Both the position numbers and the translations under genes were made by a program. Below the pieces are notes generated by a model, which saw only the letters and a program-made list of their open reading frames with translations, was not told the DNA's origin and did no database searches. Shown here in pieces: positions 1 through 6,334 of a stretch of DNA of 13,476 bases. Origin of the DNA: Nanosynbacter sp. (lineage in GTDB: Bacteria > Patescibacteriota > Saccharimonadia > Saccharimonadales > Saccharimonadaceae); the NCBI GenBank assembly GCA_015257485.1, contig JABZKC010000019.1:1-13476 (forward strand), in the 5' to 3' direction. Numbering within the stretch: position 1 is the stretch's first letter; each line of letters begins with the position of its first letter.

Positions 1-74
1 CCTTAAGAATGACTCCTATTCAAATGTTGCAAAGGTGCTGAACCCTCTAAGGAAAGTAAGTAACAGAGGTGAAA
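1..74. other. Left edge, no supported feature
   Basis: This stretch lies downstream of the arcC terminator. A short open frame enters from the left edge and stops with TGA at 39-41 (ending TPIQMLQRC); it might be the tail of a plus-strand gene outside the window, but this is too short to support. Confidence 0.3.
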
Positions 75-103
75 AAACAGAGCAGACGGAGTCCACTCTG
101 TTT
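75..103 (-). terminator. Intrinsic terminator of arcD-arcC
   Basis: Arms AAACAGAG (75-82) and CTCTGTTT (96-103) pair. A second inner pairing GAC/GTC sits around a GGA loop, separated by a CA/CA internal bulge. On the minus strand the stem runs into T6, as expected of a Rho-independent terminator about 20 nt after the arcC stop. Confidence 0.8.
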
Positions 104-124
104 CAAAATAATATAATCGGGCCT

Positions 125-1069
125 TTATTCACCGATAATCTTGGTACCAGTTTTACCCTCAATGGCATTAATAGCATTCTCTGGATTGGTGATAATACAG
201 GTGCGATTTTTGCCACTGGAAACGAAACTAATTCCTGCTTCGATTTTCGGCAGCATACTACCAGCTGCAAATTCACCCTTGGCGATATACTTAAAGGCCT
301 CATCGGCGGTGAGAATCTTGAGATCTTCTTCATTTTCTTTTTTGAAGTTGATTTTGACATTTTCCACTGCGGTGAGAATTAAAAGTATATCTGCATCAAT
401 GGTTTCGGCGAGTTTTTCGGCGGCAAAATCCTTATCGATGACGGCTTCGAGGCCAACTAGGTGGCCGTGTTCATCGTAATAAACTGGAATACCGCCACCG
501 CCACCGGCGACAATAATGGCACCATTACCGAGGGCAATTTCAACGAGTTCCGATTCGATAATCGAAAGTGGCATTGGCGAAGGTACGACCTTACGCCAGC
601 CGCGACCAGCGTCTTCCTTGACGGTGAAGTGACGTTCTTTGCTGAGTTTTTTGGCCTCCTCTTCAGTATAGAATGGGCCAATTGGTTTGCTCGGATTCTT
701 GAAAGCTGGGTCATCCTTAGAAACCAAAACTTGTGTCACGATAGCCGCGATGGGTTTTTTAATTCCCTCAGATTCGAGCTGATTGCGCATGGCATTTTGT
801 AGCCAATAACCAATTTGACCTTGCGACATGGCGCCGGCCACATCGATTGGCATGGTTGGAGTTTTTTCGGTATTAATGGCTTCTTCATGAAGAATAATAT
901 TACCGATTTGGGGGCCATTGCCATGTACGATGACTAATTGGTGGCCAGCCGCCACGAGCTTGGCAAGCTCCTTGGCGGTCTGGTTGGCGACTTCGAGTTG
1001 ATCTTTGGCGGTAGCTTTGCCATCACGACTTAAGGCATTACCTCCGAGAGCAACGACGATTTTAGCCAT
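125..1069 (-). CDS. arcC: Carbamate kinase (ADI pathway, last step)
   Basis: Cytosolic carbamate kinase transfers phosphate from carbamoyl phosphate to ADP, giving ATP, CO2 and ammonia; this is the energy-yielding step of the arginine deiminase pathway. The 314-residue length is normal for the family. The N-terminal ALGGNAL (7-13) is the amino acid kinase family glycine-rich loop. HGNGPQ (49-54), the glycine stretch at 188-193, IDKD (211-214, Lys213) and GSMLPK (270-275, Lys275) are typical of carbamate kinases rather than of acetylglutamate kinases. The start lies 2 nt after the stop of the arcD-like gene, so the two are almost certainly cotranscribed and probably translationally coupled. 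The upstream SD is weak (GGGAA within the last arcD codons). A terminator follows. No defects are seen. Confidence 0.96.
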   Translation of the reverse strand: MAKIVVALGGNALSRDGKATAKDQLEVANQTAKELAKLVAAGHQLVIVHGNGPQIGNIILHEEAINTEKTPTMPIDVAGAMSQGQIGYWLQNAMRNQLESEGIKKPIAAIVTQVLVSKDDPAFKNPSKPIGPFYTEEEAKKLSKERHFTVKEDAGRGWRKVVPSPMPLSIIESELVEIALGNGAIIVAGGGGGIPVYYDEHGHLVGLEAVIDKDFAAEKLAETIDADILLILTAVENVKINFKKENEEDLKILTADEAFKYIAKGEFAAGSMLPKIEAGISFVSSGKNRTCIITNPENAINAIEGKTGTKIIGE

Positions 1070-1071
1070 GA

Positions 1072-2652
1072 TTAAATTATTCCCATAACGAAGACGGCAA
1101 CTAGGCTAATAATGACAAAGACTACCATAAGTGGGGCTACGCGCTTAATCCAGGTCTTGTAGGAAACGCCAGATAGGGTGAGTCCGGCCATCAATGAAGC
1201 GATAGTAGGGGCAAGCATATTGAGTAAGCCATTGGCGTTAGCAAAAGCTACTACCATGGTTTCCTTATTGCTACCTACAAGCTCAGAGACTGGTGCAATA
1301 ATTGGCATGGAAGCCGCAGCGAGACCAGAGGAAGATGGGATGATGAAGGAAAGTGGGAGGTAGAAAATGTAAGCCAAAACTCCGACGAGACCGCCATTGA
1401 AATTGGCGAGGCCTTTTTCACCCCAGTGAATAATCGTGTCTTCAATACCACCGGCGCGCATCACGATGGAAACTCCAGCAGCAACGGCGATGATCACAGC
1501 GACACCTAAGAGATCCTCTGAACCCTTAACGAAAGTATCGGTGATGGAGACATTTTTCTTGCTAAATTCTTTATGGTAGATGAAAGCAATTACTGCAGTC
1601 GAGATGAGGAAAAGGGTGGAAATTTCATTAAAGTACCAAGTACCGAGGGCGCCGTTGTGGTTCACGCCAAGAACGGTAGAGAGTACTGGAATTCCAGCGA
1701 AGAACTCATGTAAGCCGTCAAAGAAGTTGATATGAAAATCACTACTCCAAGGGATGAGAGAGATAATCATAATCACGAAGGTGACAGCAAATACCCCCAT
1801 AATGAATTTACGTTTGAAGTTATATTCTGGCACACTGTTAAGATCGATTGGCTTAAAAGTGGCAGCGACAGAAGAATCGTCAGCATATTTACCAGCTTTA
1901 ACCTTCTTTGCGTAGTTCATGACGAAGAGGATGGCAAGTACAAGCATAGCAATGAGTACGAGCATTTGAATCCAGAGGATGTTGCCGAGTTGAACATCAG
2001 CGGTTCTCGCGGCAATACCAGTAGAAAATGGGTTGACTGTGGAAGCTAGCACGCCGACTCCGCCACCTAAGACAATCATCATTATGGCGGTCATGGAGTT
2101 ATATCCAGCGGCCATCATGACTGGGATAATCAGGGCATAAAAGGCGACAGCTTCTTCTTGCATACCGTAAGTGGTACCACCAATGGCAAACAAGGTCATT
2201 AAAATTGGAATAAGATAAATTTCTTTACCGTTCATCTTCTTAAGTAGACCACCTAAGGCTGCATCAAGGGCGCCAGTTTTCATGGTAATACCAAGGAAGC
2301 CACCGAGGATCAAAACAAAGACGATGACATCGAGACGATCGGCCATACCTTTGATTGGAGCCATAAAGACGTCCCAAAGACCTTGGCGATGATCGACGGT
2401 AGTGACTTCTCCGGTTTCTTCGTCTACGGTGCGTTCGACTTTGTCGATGCGCTGGTAGGTGCCGGCCTCGCGAATTTCCTGAGATGGATTATTCGGATCT
2501 TTAATCATATTATATTTACCAGATGGAATAACCCAGGTTAGGGCCGCCATCAGGCCGATGATCGCAAACAAAACAGCAAAAGCCGATACCTTCTTGGTAT
2601 GATGGGCTTTTTGTTTTGGTTGTTTATTCACCTTTTGAGGTTTTTCAACCAT
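1072..2652 (-). CDS. arcD: YfcC-family antiporter, likely arginine/ornithine exchanger
   Basis: A 526-residue polytopic membrane protein with about a dozen hydrophobic segments after a basic N-terminus (residues 1-20). It resembles the YfcC / C4-dicarboxylate anaerobic carrier-like family, seen in stretches such as GGTTYGMQEEAVAFY, NPFSTGIAA and the segment ending IIPSSSGLAAASMPI. In streptococci, family members in arc operons act as arginine:ornithine antiporters, unlike the APC-type ArcD of Pseudomonas. Position directly upstream of arcC and next to arcA-arcB supports the same role here, but the substrate is inferred from context. A hydrophilic loop (about residues 50-85) follows the first membrane helix. 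The start has a good SD (AAAGGA, 2658-2663) and a private promoter; the gene is cut off from arcB by a strong terminator. Confidence 0.85.
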   Translation of the reverse strand: MVEKPQKVNKQPKQKAHHTKKVSAFAVLFAIIGLMAALTWVIPSGKYNMIKDPNNPSQEIREAGTYQRIDKVERTVDEETGEVTTVDHRQGLWDVFMAPIKGMADRLDVIVFVLILGGFLGITMKTGALDAALGGLLKKMNGKEIYLIPILMTLFAIGGTTYGMQEEAVAFYALIIPVMMAAGYNSMTAIMMIVLGGGVGVLASTVNPFSTGIAARTADVQLGNILWIQMLVLIAMLVLAILFVMNYAKKVKAGKYADDSSVAATFKPIDLNSVPEYNFKRKFIMGVFAVTFVIMIISLIPWSSDFHINFFDGLHEFFAGIPVLSTVLGVNHNGALGTWYFNEISTLFLISTAVIAFIYHKEFSKKNVSITDTFVKGSEDLLGVAVIIAVAAGVSIVMRAGGIEDTIIHWGEKGLANFNGGLVGVLAYIFYLPLSFIIPSSSGLAAASMPIIAPVSELVGSNKETMVVAFANANGLLNMLAPTIASLMAGLTLSGVSYKTWIKRVAPLMVVFVIISLVAVFVMGII

Positions 2653-2684
2653 ATATGTCCTTTCATATAAGTTTGGTTTATATG
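2652..2684 (-). promoter_or_regulatory. arcD leader: inverted repeat and SD-loop hairpin
   Basis: Arms CATATAA (2678-2684) and TTATATG (2664-2670) form a perfect 7-bp inverted repeat with a 7-nt spacer, starting about where transcription should begin. The 3' arm can pair instead with CATATA at 2652-2657, placing the SD AAAGGA (2658-2663) in a 6-nt loop and pairing the A of the start codon. The two pairings exclude each other. It could equally be a DNA operator at +1. No function is demonstrated. Confidence 0.5.
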
Positions 2685-2689
2685 ATTTA

Positions 2690-2698
2690 AGTATAACA
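2690..2698 (-). promoter_or_regulatory. Extended -10 promoter of arcD-arcC
   Basis: On the minus strand TGTTATACT is an extended -10 (TG-T-TATACT; hexamer at 2690-2695). A -35 at 17 bp would be TGCTTC, which is poor and lies inside the terminator stem, so the TG extension or an activator probably carries this promoter. The predicted start is near 2683, giving a leader of about 31 nt. Confidence 0.55.
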
Positions 2699-2706
2699 CT
2701 TATATT

Positions 2707-2737
2707 AAAAAAGAAGCAGGGGGTCTGCTTCTTTTTT
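2707..2737 (-). terminator. Intrinsic terminator of arcA-arcB
   Basis: A perfect 13-bp stem, AAAAAAGAAGCAG (2707-2719) and its complement (2725-2737), surrounds a 5-nt loop. The A and T runs allow it to work in both directions. On the minus strand it ends the arcA-arcB transcript before the arcD promoter, although read-through into arcD-arcC is possible. Confidence 0.85.
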
Positions 2738-2790
2738 ATTGTGGAAAACTGAAATCAGTCTGGATTTTGGGTAGAATTTTTTGGAGAGTT

Positions 2791-3783
2791 CTAGAGAGTT
2801 AAATCCATAACTGCTTCAATGGTATAGACCCGGTTTTCCGCTTGATCAAAGACGGCACTGTTCGGACTGTAGAAGACTTCGTCAGAGACTTCCATGGCAT
2901 CAAGGCCGTATTGTTCGAGAATTTCTTTACCAATCGTAGTTTTCTTATCGTGGAAGGCTGGCAAACAGTGTAAGAAAATAGTGTTTTTCTTGCGAGTAGC
3001 CTGCATAAGCTCACGATTAACTTGATAGGATTTAAGAAGATTGATGCGTTCTTCAAATTTAGCTTCTTCGCCCATGGAAACCCAAACGTCAGTATAGATC
3101 GCATCCGCATCGGCGACGGCTTCGTAAGGATTTTCCACGATTTTGATAGTGGCGCCAGTTTGATATTTTTCAATCAAAGCGTTGCATTCATCGATAAGCG
3201 ATTGTTCTGGGAAAAGCTCGCGAGGGGTACCGATGGAAAAATGGAGACCAAGTAGAGCAGAAGCAATCATTAAAGTATTAGCGACGTTATTACGACCATC
3301 TCCAACGTAAGCGAGATGGGCGCCACGCAGATGGCCCACGTGTTCCTTGATGGTCAACATATCGGCAAGGCCTTGAGTTGGATGGAATTTATCGGTTAGA
3401 CCGTTCCAAACTGGCACGCCAGCGTATTTGGCGAGTTCTTCGACAGTCTCATGAGCAAAGCCACGGAATTCAATGCCGTCAAACATACGACCAAGCACTA
3501 GGGCGGTGTCGCGGATAGATTCTTTTTTACCGAGCTGAATGTCGTCTTTGCCGAGATATTCAGCGTGCATACCGAGATCGCGGGCGCCACAAACGAAGGC
3601 ACAGCGGGTTCTGGTGGAAGCTTTTTCGAAGAGAAGAGCAATAGTCTTCCCTTCGTGATTTTTATTGGAAACGCCAGTGAGCTTGTTATTTTTGAGCTGC
3701 TTGGCGGTTTCAAGCATGGTTTGAATTTCGCGTGGAGTGAAGTCTTTGAGGGTCAAAAATGAGCGACCTTTAAGATTTAACAT
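2791..3783 (-). CDS. arcB: Ornithine carbamoyltransferase, catabolic
   Basis: Catabolic OTC cleaves citrulline with phosphate into ornithine and carbamoyl phosphate in the cytosol, supplying ArcC. The 330-residue length matches the family. Visible motifs are the carbamoyl-phosphate loop STRTR (56-60), HPTQ (134-137), the ornithine-binding DVWVSMGE (232-239) and HCLP with the active-site Cys (272-275). The start ATG overlaps the arcA stop by one base (TAATG), so translation is expected to be coupled by re-initiation. No arginine-biosynthesis genes are nearby, and the arcA-arcB pairing argues for the catabolic rather than the anabolic enzyme. No anomalies are seen. Confidence 0.97.
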   Translation of the reverse strand: MLNLKGRSFLTLKDFTPREIQTMLETAKQLKNNKLTGVSNKNHEGKTIALLFEKASTRTRCAFVCGARDLGMHAEYLGKDDIQLGKKESIRDTALVLGRMFDGIEFRGFAHETVEELAKYAGVPVWNGLTDKFHPTQGLADMLTIKEHVGHLRGAHLAYVGDGRNNVANTLMIASALLGLHFSIGTPRELFPEQSLIDECNALIEKYQTGATIKIVENPYEAVADADAIYTDVWVSMGEEAKFEERINLLKSYQVNRELMQATRKKNTIFLHCLPAFHDKKTTIGKEILEQYGLDAMEVSDEVFYSPNSAVFDQAENRVYTIEAVMDLTL

Positions 3784-5018
3784 TAGATTTCCTCCCTGAA
3801 GAGTGGCATAGACATACAGCGAGGGCCGCCACGGCCACGACCGAGTTCGCTACCAGTAACTTCAATGACTTTGAGACCGGCTTTGCGCAAGGCTTCATTC
3901 GTGACATAATTACGATCGTAGGTAATTACGACGCCTGGAGCGATGGCGAGAGTGTTGGAACCGTCATTCCATTGTTCACGAGCGGCGGCGATTGGATCAC
4001 CATTGCCACATTGAATGAGTTGAACTTTTGGTACACCCAGGGATTCGGCTAAGACATTGGTGAGGTCACGACGATGAGTCACTTCGTAGCCAACATGGGT
4101 ATTAGACTTATCAAGTACATAGATATCGAGTTCACCACCAGCGGTCATGATTTCTGGATGGACGGAGAATTTGTCGTAATCAATCATCGTGAAAACGGTA
4201 TCAAGATGCATGAAGGCACGCTTAGCAGGAATCTTAATGGCGAGAACGCGAGTAAATTCGGAGTCATGGAAGAGACGTGAAGCGATACGTTCGATAGCTT
4301 CAGCTTCGGTACGCTCAGAGATGCCAATGGCTACAGTATGCTTGTTTAAGACTAATTCATCACCACCTTCGACGGAGAAGCGATTGTTGCGGTTGTACCA
4401 AACTGGAATATTTTGGTTCGCAAAACGTGGATGATACTTCAAGATATACTGCATGAAGAGTGATTCACGACGACGGGCCGGCCAATGCATCTTATTAATG
4501 GTGAGTCCATTACCGATAGAAGCGGCTGGATCACGGGTGAAATAAAGATTTGGCATTGGGTCAAGATAGAATGGATAATCATTGACCATGAAATGATGAA
4601 GTTGCTTATTGGTAGGTTCCATGTCTTCAACTTCACTTTTTTTGACACCGGCCATGACCTTACGCACCATAGTGAGTGGGTCGAGAGTCTGAAGATAATT
4701 AACGATGGCAAAAGTTGAGAAAGTTTCCTCTTGTTTAGAAGCGCGAACCATTTCGACAATGAAGCGATCGCGGACTTCTTCATTGGCAAGAGCTTCAGCG
4801 GCAAGCTGATCAAGATAAAGTACTTCCACCCCGTTTTCGCGTAAGACGTTAGCAAAAGCGTCATGTTCTTCTTGTGCGACCTTTAGATAAGGCACGTCAT
4901 CGAAAAGCATACGGCTCATATATTCGGGAGTGAGGGCCTCGAGTTCTTCGCCTGGACGGTGAAGCAGCACAGTTTTGAGGCGACCAATTTCCGAATTAAC
5001 TTGGATTTGTGGTTCCAT
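3783..5018 (-). CDS. arcA: Arginine deiminase
   Basis: Cytosolic arginine deiminase hydrolyses arginine to citrulline and ammonia, the entry step of the ADI pathway, which also raises local pH. The 411-residue protein has the whole guanidino-modifying enzyme layout: N-terminal RLKTVLLHRPGEELE, FTRDPA (160-165, Asp163), VEGGDE (216-221, Glu217), MHLDTVFT (270-277, His271 and Asp273) and the C-terminal RCMSMPL with nucleophile Cys401. These match the known Asp/Glu/His/Asp/Cys active-site set, so the enzyme should be active. SD GGAG lies at 5025-5028, 7 nt before the ATG. It is first in an arcA-arcB unit with a perfect extended -10 promoter. An inverted repeat and a 17-bp repeat array upstream suggest regulated expression. 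Confidence 0.98.
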   Translation of the reverse strand: MEPQIQVNSEIGRLKTVLLHRPGEELEALTPEYMSRMLFDDVPYLKVAQEEHDAFANVLRENGVEVLYLDQLAAEALANEEVRDRFIVEMVRASKQEETFSTFAIVNYLQTLDPLTMVRKVMAGVKKSEVEDMEPTNKQLHHFMVNDYPFYLDPMPNLYFTRDPAASIGNGLTINKMHWPARRRESLFMQYILKYHPRFANQNIPVWYNRNNRFSVEGGDELVLNKHTVAIGISERTEAEAIERIASRLFHDSEFTRVLAIKIPAKRAFMHLDTVFTMIDYDKFSVHPEIMTAGGELDIYVLDKSNTHVGYEVTHRRDLTNVLAESLGVPKVQLIQCGNGDPIAAAREQWNDGSNTLAIAPGVVITYDRNYVTNEALRKAGLKVIEVTGSELGRGRGGPRCMSMPLFREEI

Positions 5019-5039
5019 TAGATTCTCCGTTTAAAATTT

Positions 5040-5058
5040 CTATAAGCTGATTATAGCA
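5040..5058 (-). promoter_or_regulatory. arcA promoter with overlapping inverted repeat
   Basis: On the minus strand TGCTATAAT is a consensus extended -10 (TATAAT at 5050-5055, TGC at 5056-5058). No good -35 lies 16-18 bp upstream. The -10 is embedded in the perfect inverted repeat CTATAA-TCAGC-TTATAG (5040-5056), which would place a bound dimer over the -10 and +1. The predicted start near 5043 gives a leader of about 25 nt. A weak -35 plus upstream repeats fits an activator-dependent promoter. Confidence 0.7.
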
Positions 5059-5081
5059 TAAGCAATTAAAATAAATTAGTC

Positions 5082-5149
5082 TTGATAATAAATCGGCTTT
5101 GATGATAAAACGGCATTGATAATAAAACGTCCTTGATAATAAAACGGGA
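5082..5149. repeat. Four tandem 17-bp repeats upstream of arcA
   Basis: Four adjacent units begin at 5082, 5099, 5116 and 5133 with an exact 17-bp period. On the plus strand each starts TTGATAATAAAACG (unit 2 has one change in this core, unit 1 one change) followed by three variable bases. A decayed copy matching about 10 of 17 positions may lie at 5065-5081. In the arcA direction the conserved core reads CGTTTTATTATCAA. The array covers roughly -39 to -106 from the predicted arcA start, the position of an upstream activator array. The conserved core with variable spacer looks like a protein-binding site, but the factor is unknown. Confidence 0.85.
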
Positions 5150-5156
5150 TTAACAA

Positions 5157-5187
5157 AAAATCAGACCCCGGAGCGAGATCTGATTTT
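5157..5187 (-). terminator. Intrinsic terminator of secE-nusG
   Basis: AAAATCAGA (5157-5165) pairs with TCTGATTTT (5179-5187) around a 13-nt GC-rich loop. On the minus strand the stem is followed by a T-rich tail (TTTTTTGTT). It closes the secE-nusG unit before the arcA upstream region. Confidence 0.8.
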
Positions 5188-5210
5188 GGATTAAAGAGAT
5201 TTTTATGGAA

Positions 5211-5759
5211 TTAGTCAATTTTTTTAACTTGAAGGGCGTCAAGTTCGACTGGCGTTTCACGGCCGAACATAGAAACCATGACGCGAAGCTTACCCTTGCT
5301 GGAGTCGATTTCGGCGATGGTACCTTCGAAGCCCTTGAATGGACCATCAGTGATGGCGATCACTTCGTTGAGTGCGTAGTTGACAGAGTATTTTGGATCT
5401 TCTACGCCCATACGCTTCTTGATTTTGTTAATTTCCTTTTCGGAAACTGGGGTTGGCTGAGTGCCGGTACCGACGAAGCCAGTAACGCCTGGGGTGTTGC
5501 GGATGATGTACCAAGTTTCATCAGAGAGACGCATTTGAACAAGGACATAACCCTGAAAGATTTTACGGTCGACGATTTTGCGCTTGCCGTTTTTAATTTC
5601 GATTTGTTTTTCTTTTGGGACGATAGCATCGAGGATTTTACCTTTGAATTCAGCACTATCGAGACGTTGTTTGATGGATTCGGCGACCTTATCTTCGTAG
5701 CCACTGTAGGTGCTTACGGTGTACCATTGGAGGGTGTCGTCATAACGGTTTACTGCCAT
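5211..5759 (-). CDS. nusG: Transcription elongation/antitermination factor NusG
   Basis: NusG binds RNA polymerase through its N-terminal NGN domain and links it to ribosomes or Rho through its C-terminal KOW domain. The 182-residue protein has WYTVSTYSGYEDKV (12-25), the NGN core FQGYVLVQM (68-76), TPGVTGFVG (89-97) and a KOW domain (about 129-165) with VIAITDGPFKGFEGTIAEID. SD AAGGA lies about 6-10 nt before the ATG. secE lies 21 nt upstream in the same direction, the usual order. In most bacteria rplK-rplA follow; here a terminator and the arc genes come next. Confidence 0.97.
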   Translation of the reverse strand: MAVNRYDDTLQWYTVSTYSGYEDKVAESIKQRLDSAEFKGKILDAIVPKEKQIEIKNGKRKIVDRKIFQGYVLVQMRLSDETWYIIRNTPGVTGFVGTGTQPTPVSEKEINKIKKRMGVEDPKYSVNYALNEVIAITDGPFKGFEGTIAEIDSSKGKLRVMVSMFGRETPVELDALQVKKID

Positions 5760-5780
5760 GTGATTTCCTTTTTCTCTTTC

Positions 5781-6254
5781 CTATTTCAATAAATTATTAA
5801 ACAATAATGTAAACAATGCGTCAAGTACCATAATAATAGCGGCGAAGATGACGGTGTATATAATAACCGCAAAGACGAGCTTCCAGGTCATTTTACGGTT
5901 TGGCCAACGTACCTGCTTGAGCTCCTGCCAAGATTCGGCGAGATAACGGAAGAAAGCGCGAATTGGTGTGGTGATAAAAAGCAGGAAACGAATAAGTGGG
6001 TTCTTGGATTTTTCACCGGAAGCTTTTTTAGCCTTCTTGGCAGCTAGCTTTTCGGCTTTTTTCTCTAATTTGGCCAGTTTTTTGGCATTTTTAAGGGACT
6101 TTTTGTCATAGGTTTCTGATTCTGTGATATCCGCGCGGATTTCGGCGTTGTCTTGAATCGGTTTTTTAGGTTCTGGATTTTTGCCAGAAGCTTTGGTCTT
6201 CTCTGAATTTTTTGACCCAGATTGACCGGCTTTAATGCGGGTGATATGCGCCAT
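5781..6254 (-). CDS. secE: Preprotein translocase subunit SecE with long basic N-terminal extension
   Basis: SecE clamps SecY in the membrane translocon. The conserved part is at the C-terminus: an amphipathic segment (about 86-108), WQELKQVRWPNRKMTW (109-124), then one membrane helix (about 126-150). This single-helix core is typical of most bacterial SecE. Residues 1-85 form a hydrophilic, lysine- and alanine-rich extension with KK/KAEKLAAKK-type repeats, likely coiled or disordered; usual single-helix SecE proteins are about 60-80 residues in all. The start is chosen by the strong SD AAGGAG, 5 nt before ATG. Linkage to nusG confirms identity. Confidence 0.93.
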   Translation of the reverse strand: MAHITRIKAGQSGSKNSEKTKASGKNPEPKKPIQDNAEIRADITESETYDKKSLKNAKKLAKLEKKAEKLAAKKAKKASGEKSKNPLIRFLLFITTPIRAFFRYLAESWQELKQVRWPNRKMTWKLVFAVIIYTVIFAAIIMVLDALFTLLFNNLLK

Positions 6255-6274
6255 ATACTCCTTCCATAAAAAAT

Positions 6275-6291
6275 AGTCTGATAATCAGACT
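6275..6291 (-). promoter_or_regulatory. Hairpin plus T6 at the start of the secE leader (possible rarA terminator)
   Basis: A 17-nt palindrome AGTCTGATTATCAGACT can form a 6-bp stem with an ATTAT loop, followed on the minus strand by A and T6. It lies after the rarA stop but downstream of the secE -10, so both transcripts would carry it. Its position at about +3 to +20 of the secE mRNA leaves its role open: rarA terminator, attenuator, or 5' stabilising stem. Confidence 0.6.
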
Positions 6292-6300
6292 GTCAAGTGG

Positions 6301-6329
6301 ATTGTAGCATGTAAAGATAGTTTTGGCAA
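6301..6329 (-). promoter_or_regulatory. secE-nusG promoter
   Basis: The minus strand shows -35 TTGCCA (6324-6329), a 17-bp spacer ending TGC, and -10 TACAAT (6301-6306), an extended -10. This is the best -35/-10 pair in the window. The -35 begins only 6 nt after the rarA stop codon. Predicted start is near 6294. Confidence 0.75.
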
Positions 6330-6334
6330 CTTTT

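Noticed and set aside
35..382. 115-residue plus-strand frame over the arcC 3' end
   Set aside because: It crosses the arcC terminator hairpin and is antisense to well-conserved arcC codons.
5082..5149. CRISPR-like array
   Set aside because: Repeat unit is 17 bp with 3-nt variable parts, there are no spacers and no cas genes; it is a tandem repeat.
5082..5149. FNR/Anr box before arcA
   Set aside because: Only the TTGAT half is present in each unit; no ATCAA partner four bases away.
5205..5792. 195-residue open frame on the plus strand opposite nusG and the end of secE
   Set aside because: It is antisense to nusG, whose identity is clear; composition (many Phe, Asp, Trp) is that of a shadow frame, with no SD or promoter.
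6232..6272. Small upstream ORF (ATG at 6267 region) overlapping the secE start
   Set aside because: Its ATG lies only 2 nt upstream of the AAGGAG, which belongs to secE; no SD or conservation evidence for it.
6291..6296. Perfect TTGACA as the secE -35
   Set aside because: The -10 positions 15-18 bp downstream are poor (T-runs); the TTGCCA/TACAAT pair just upstream is much better.
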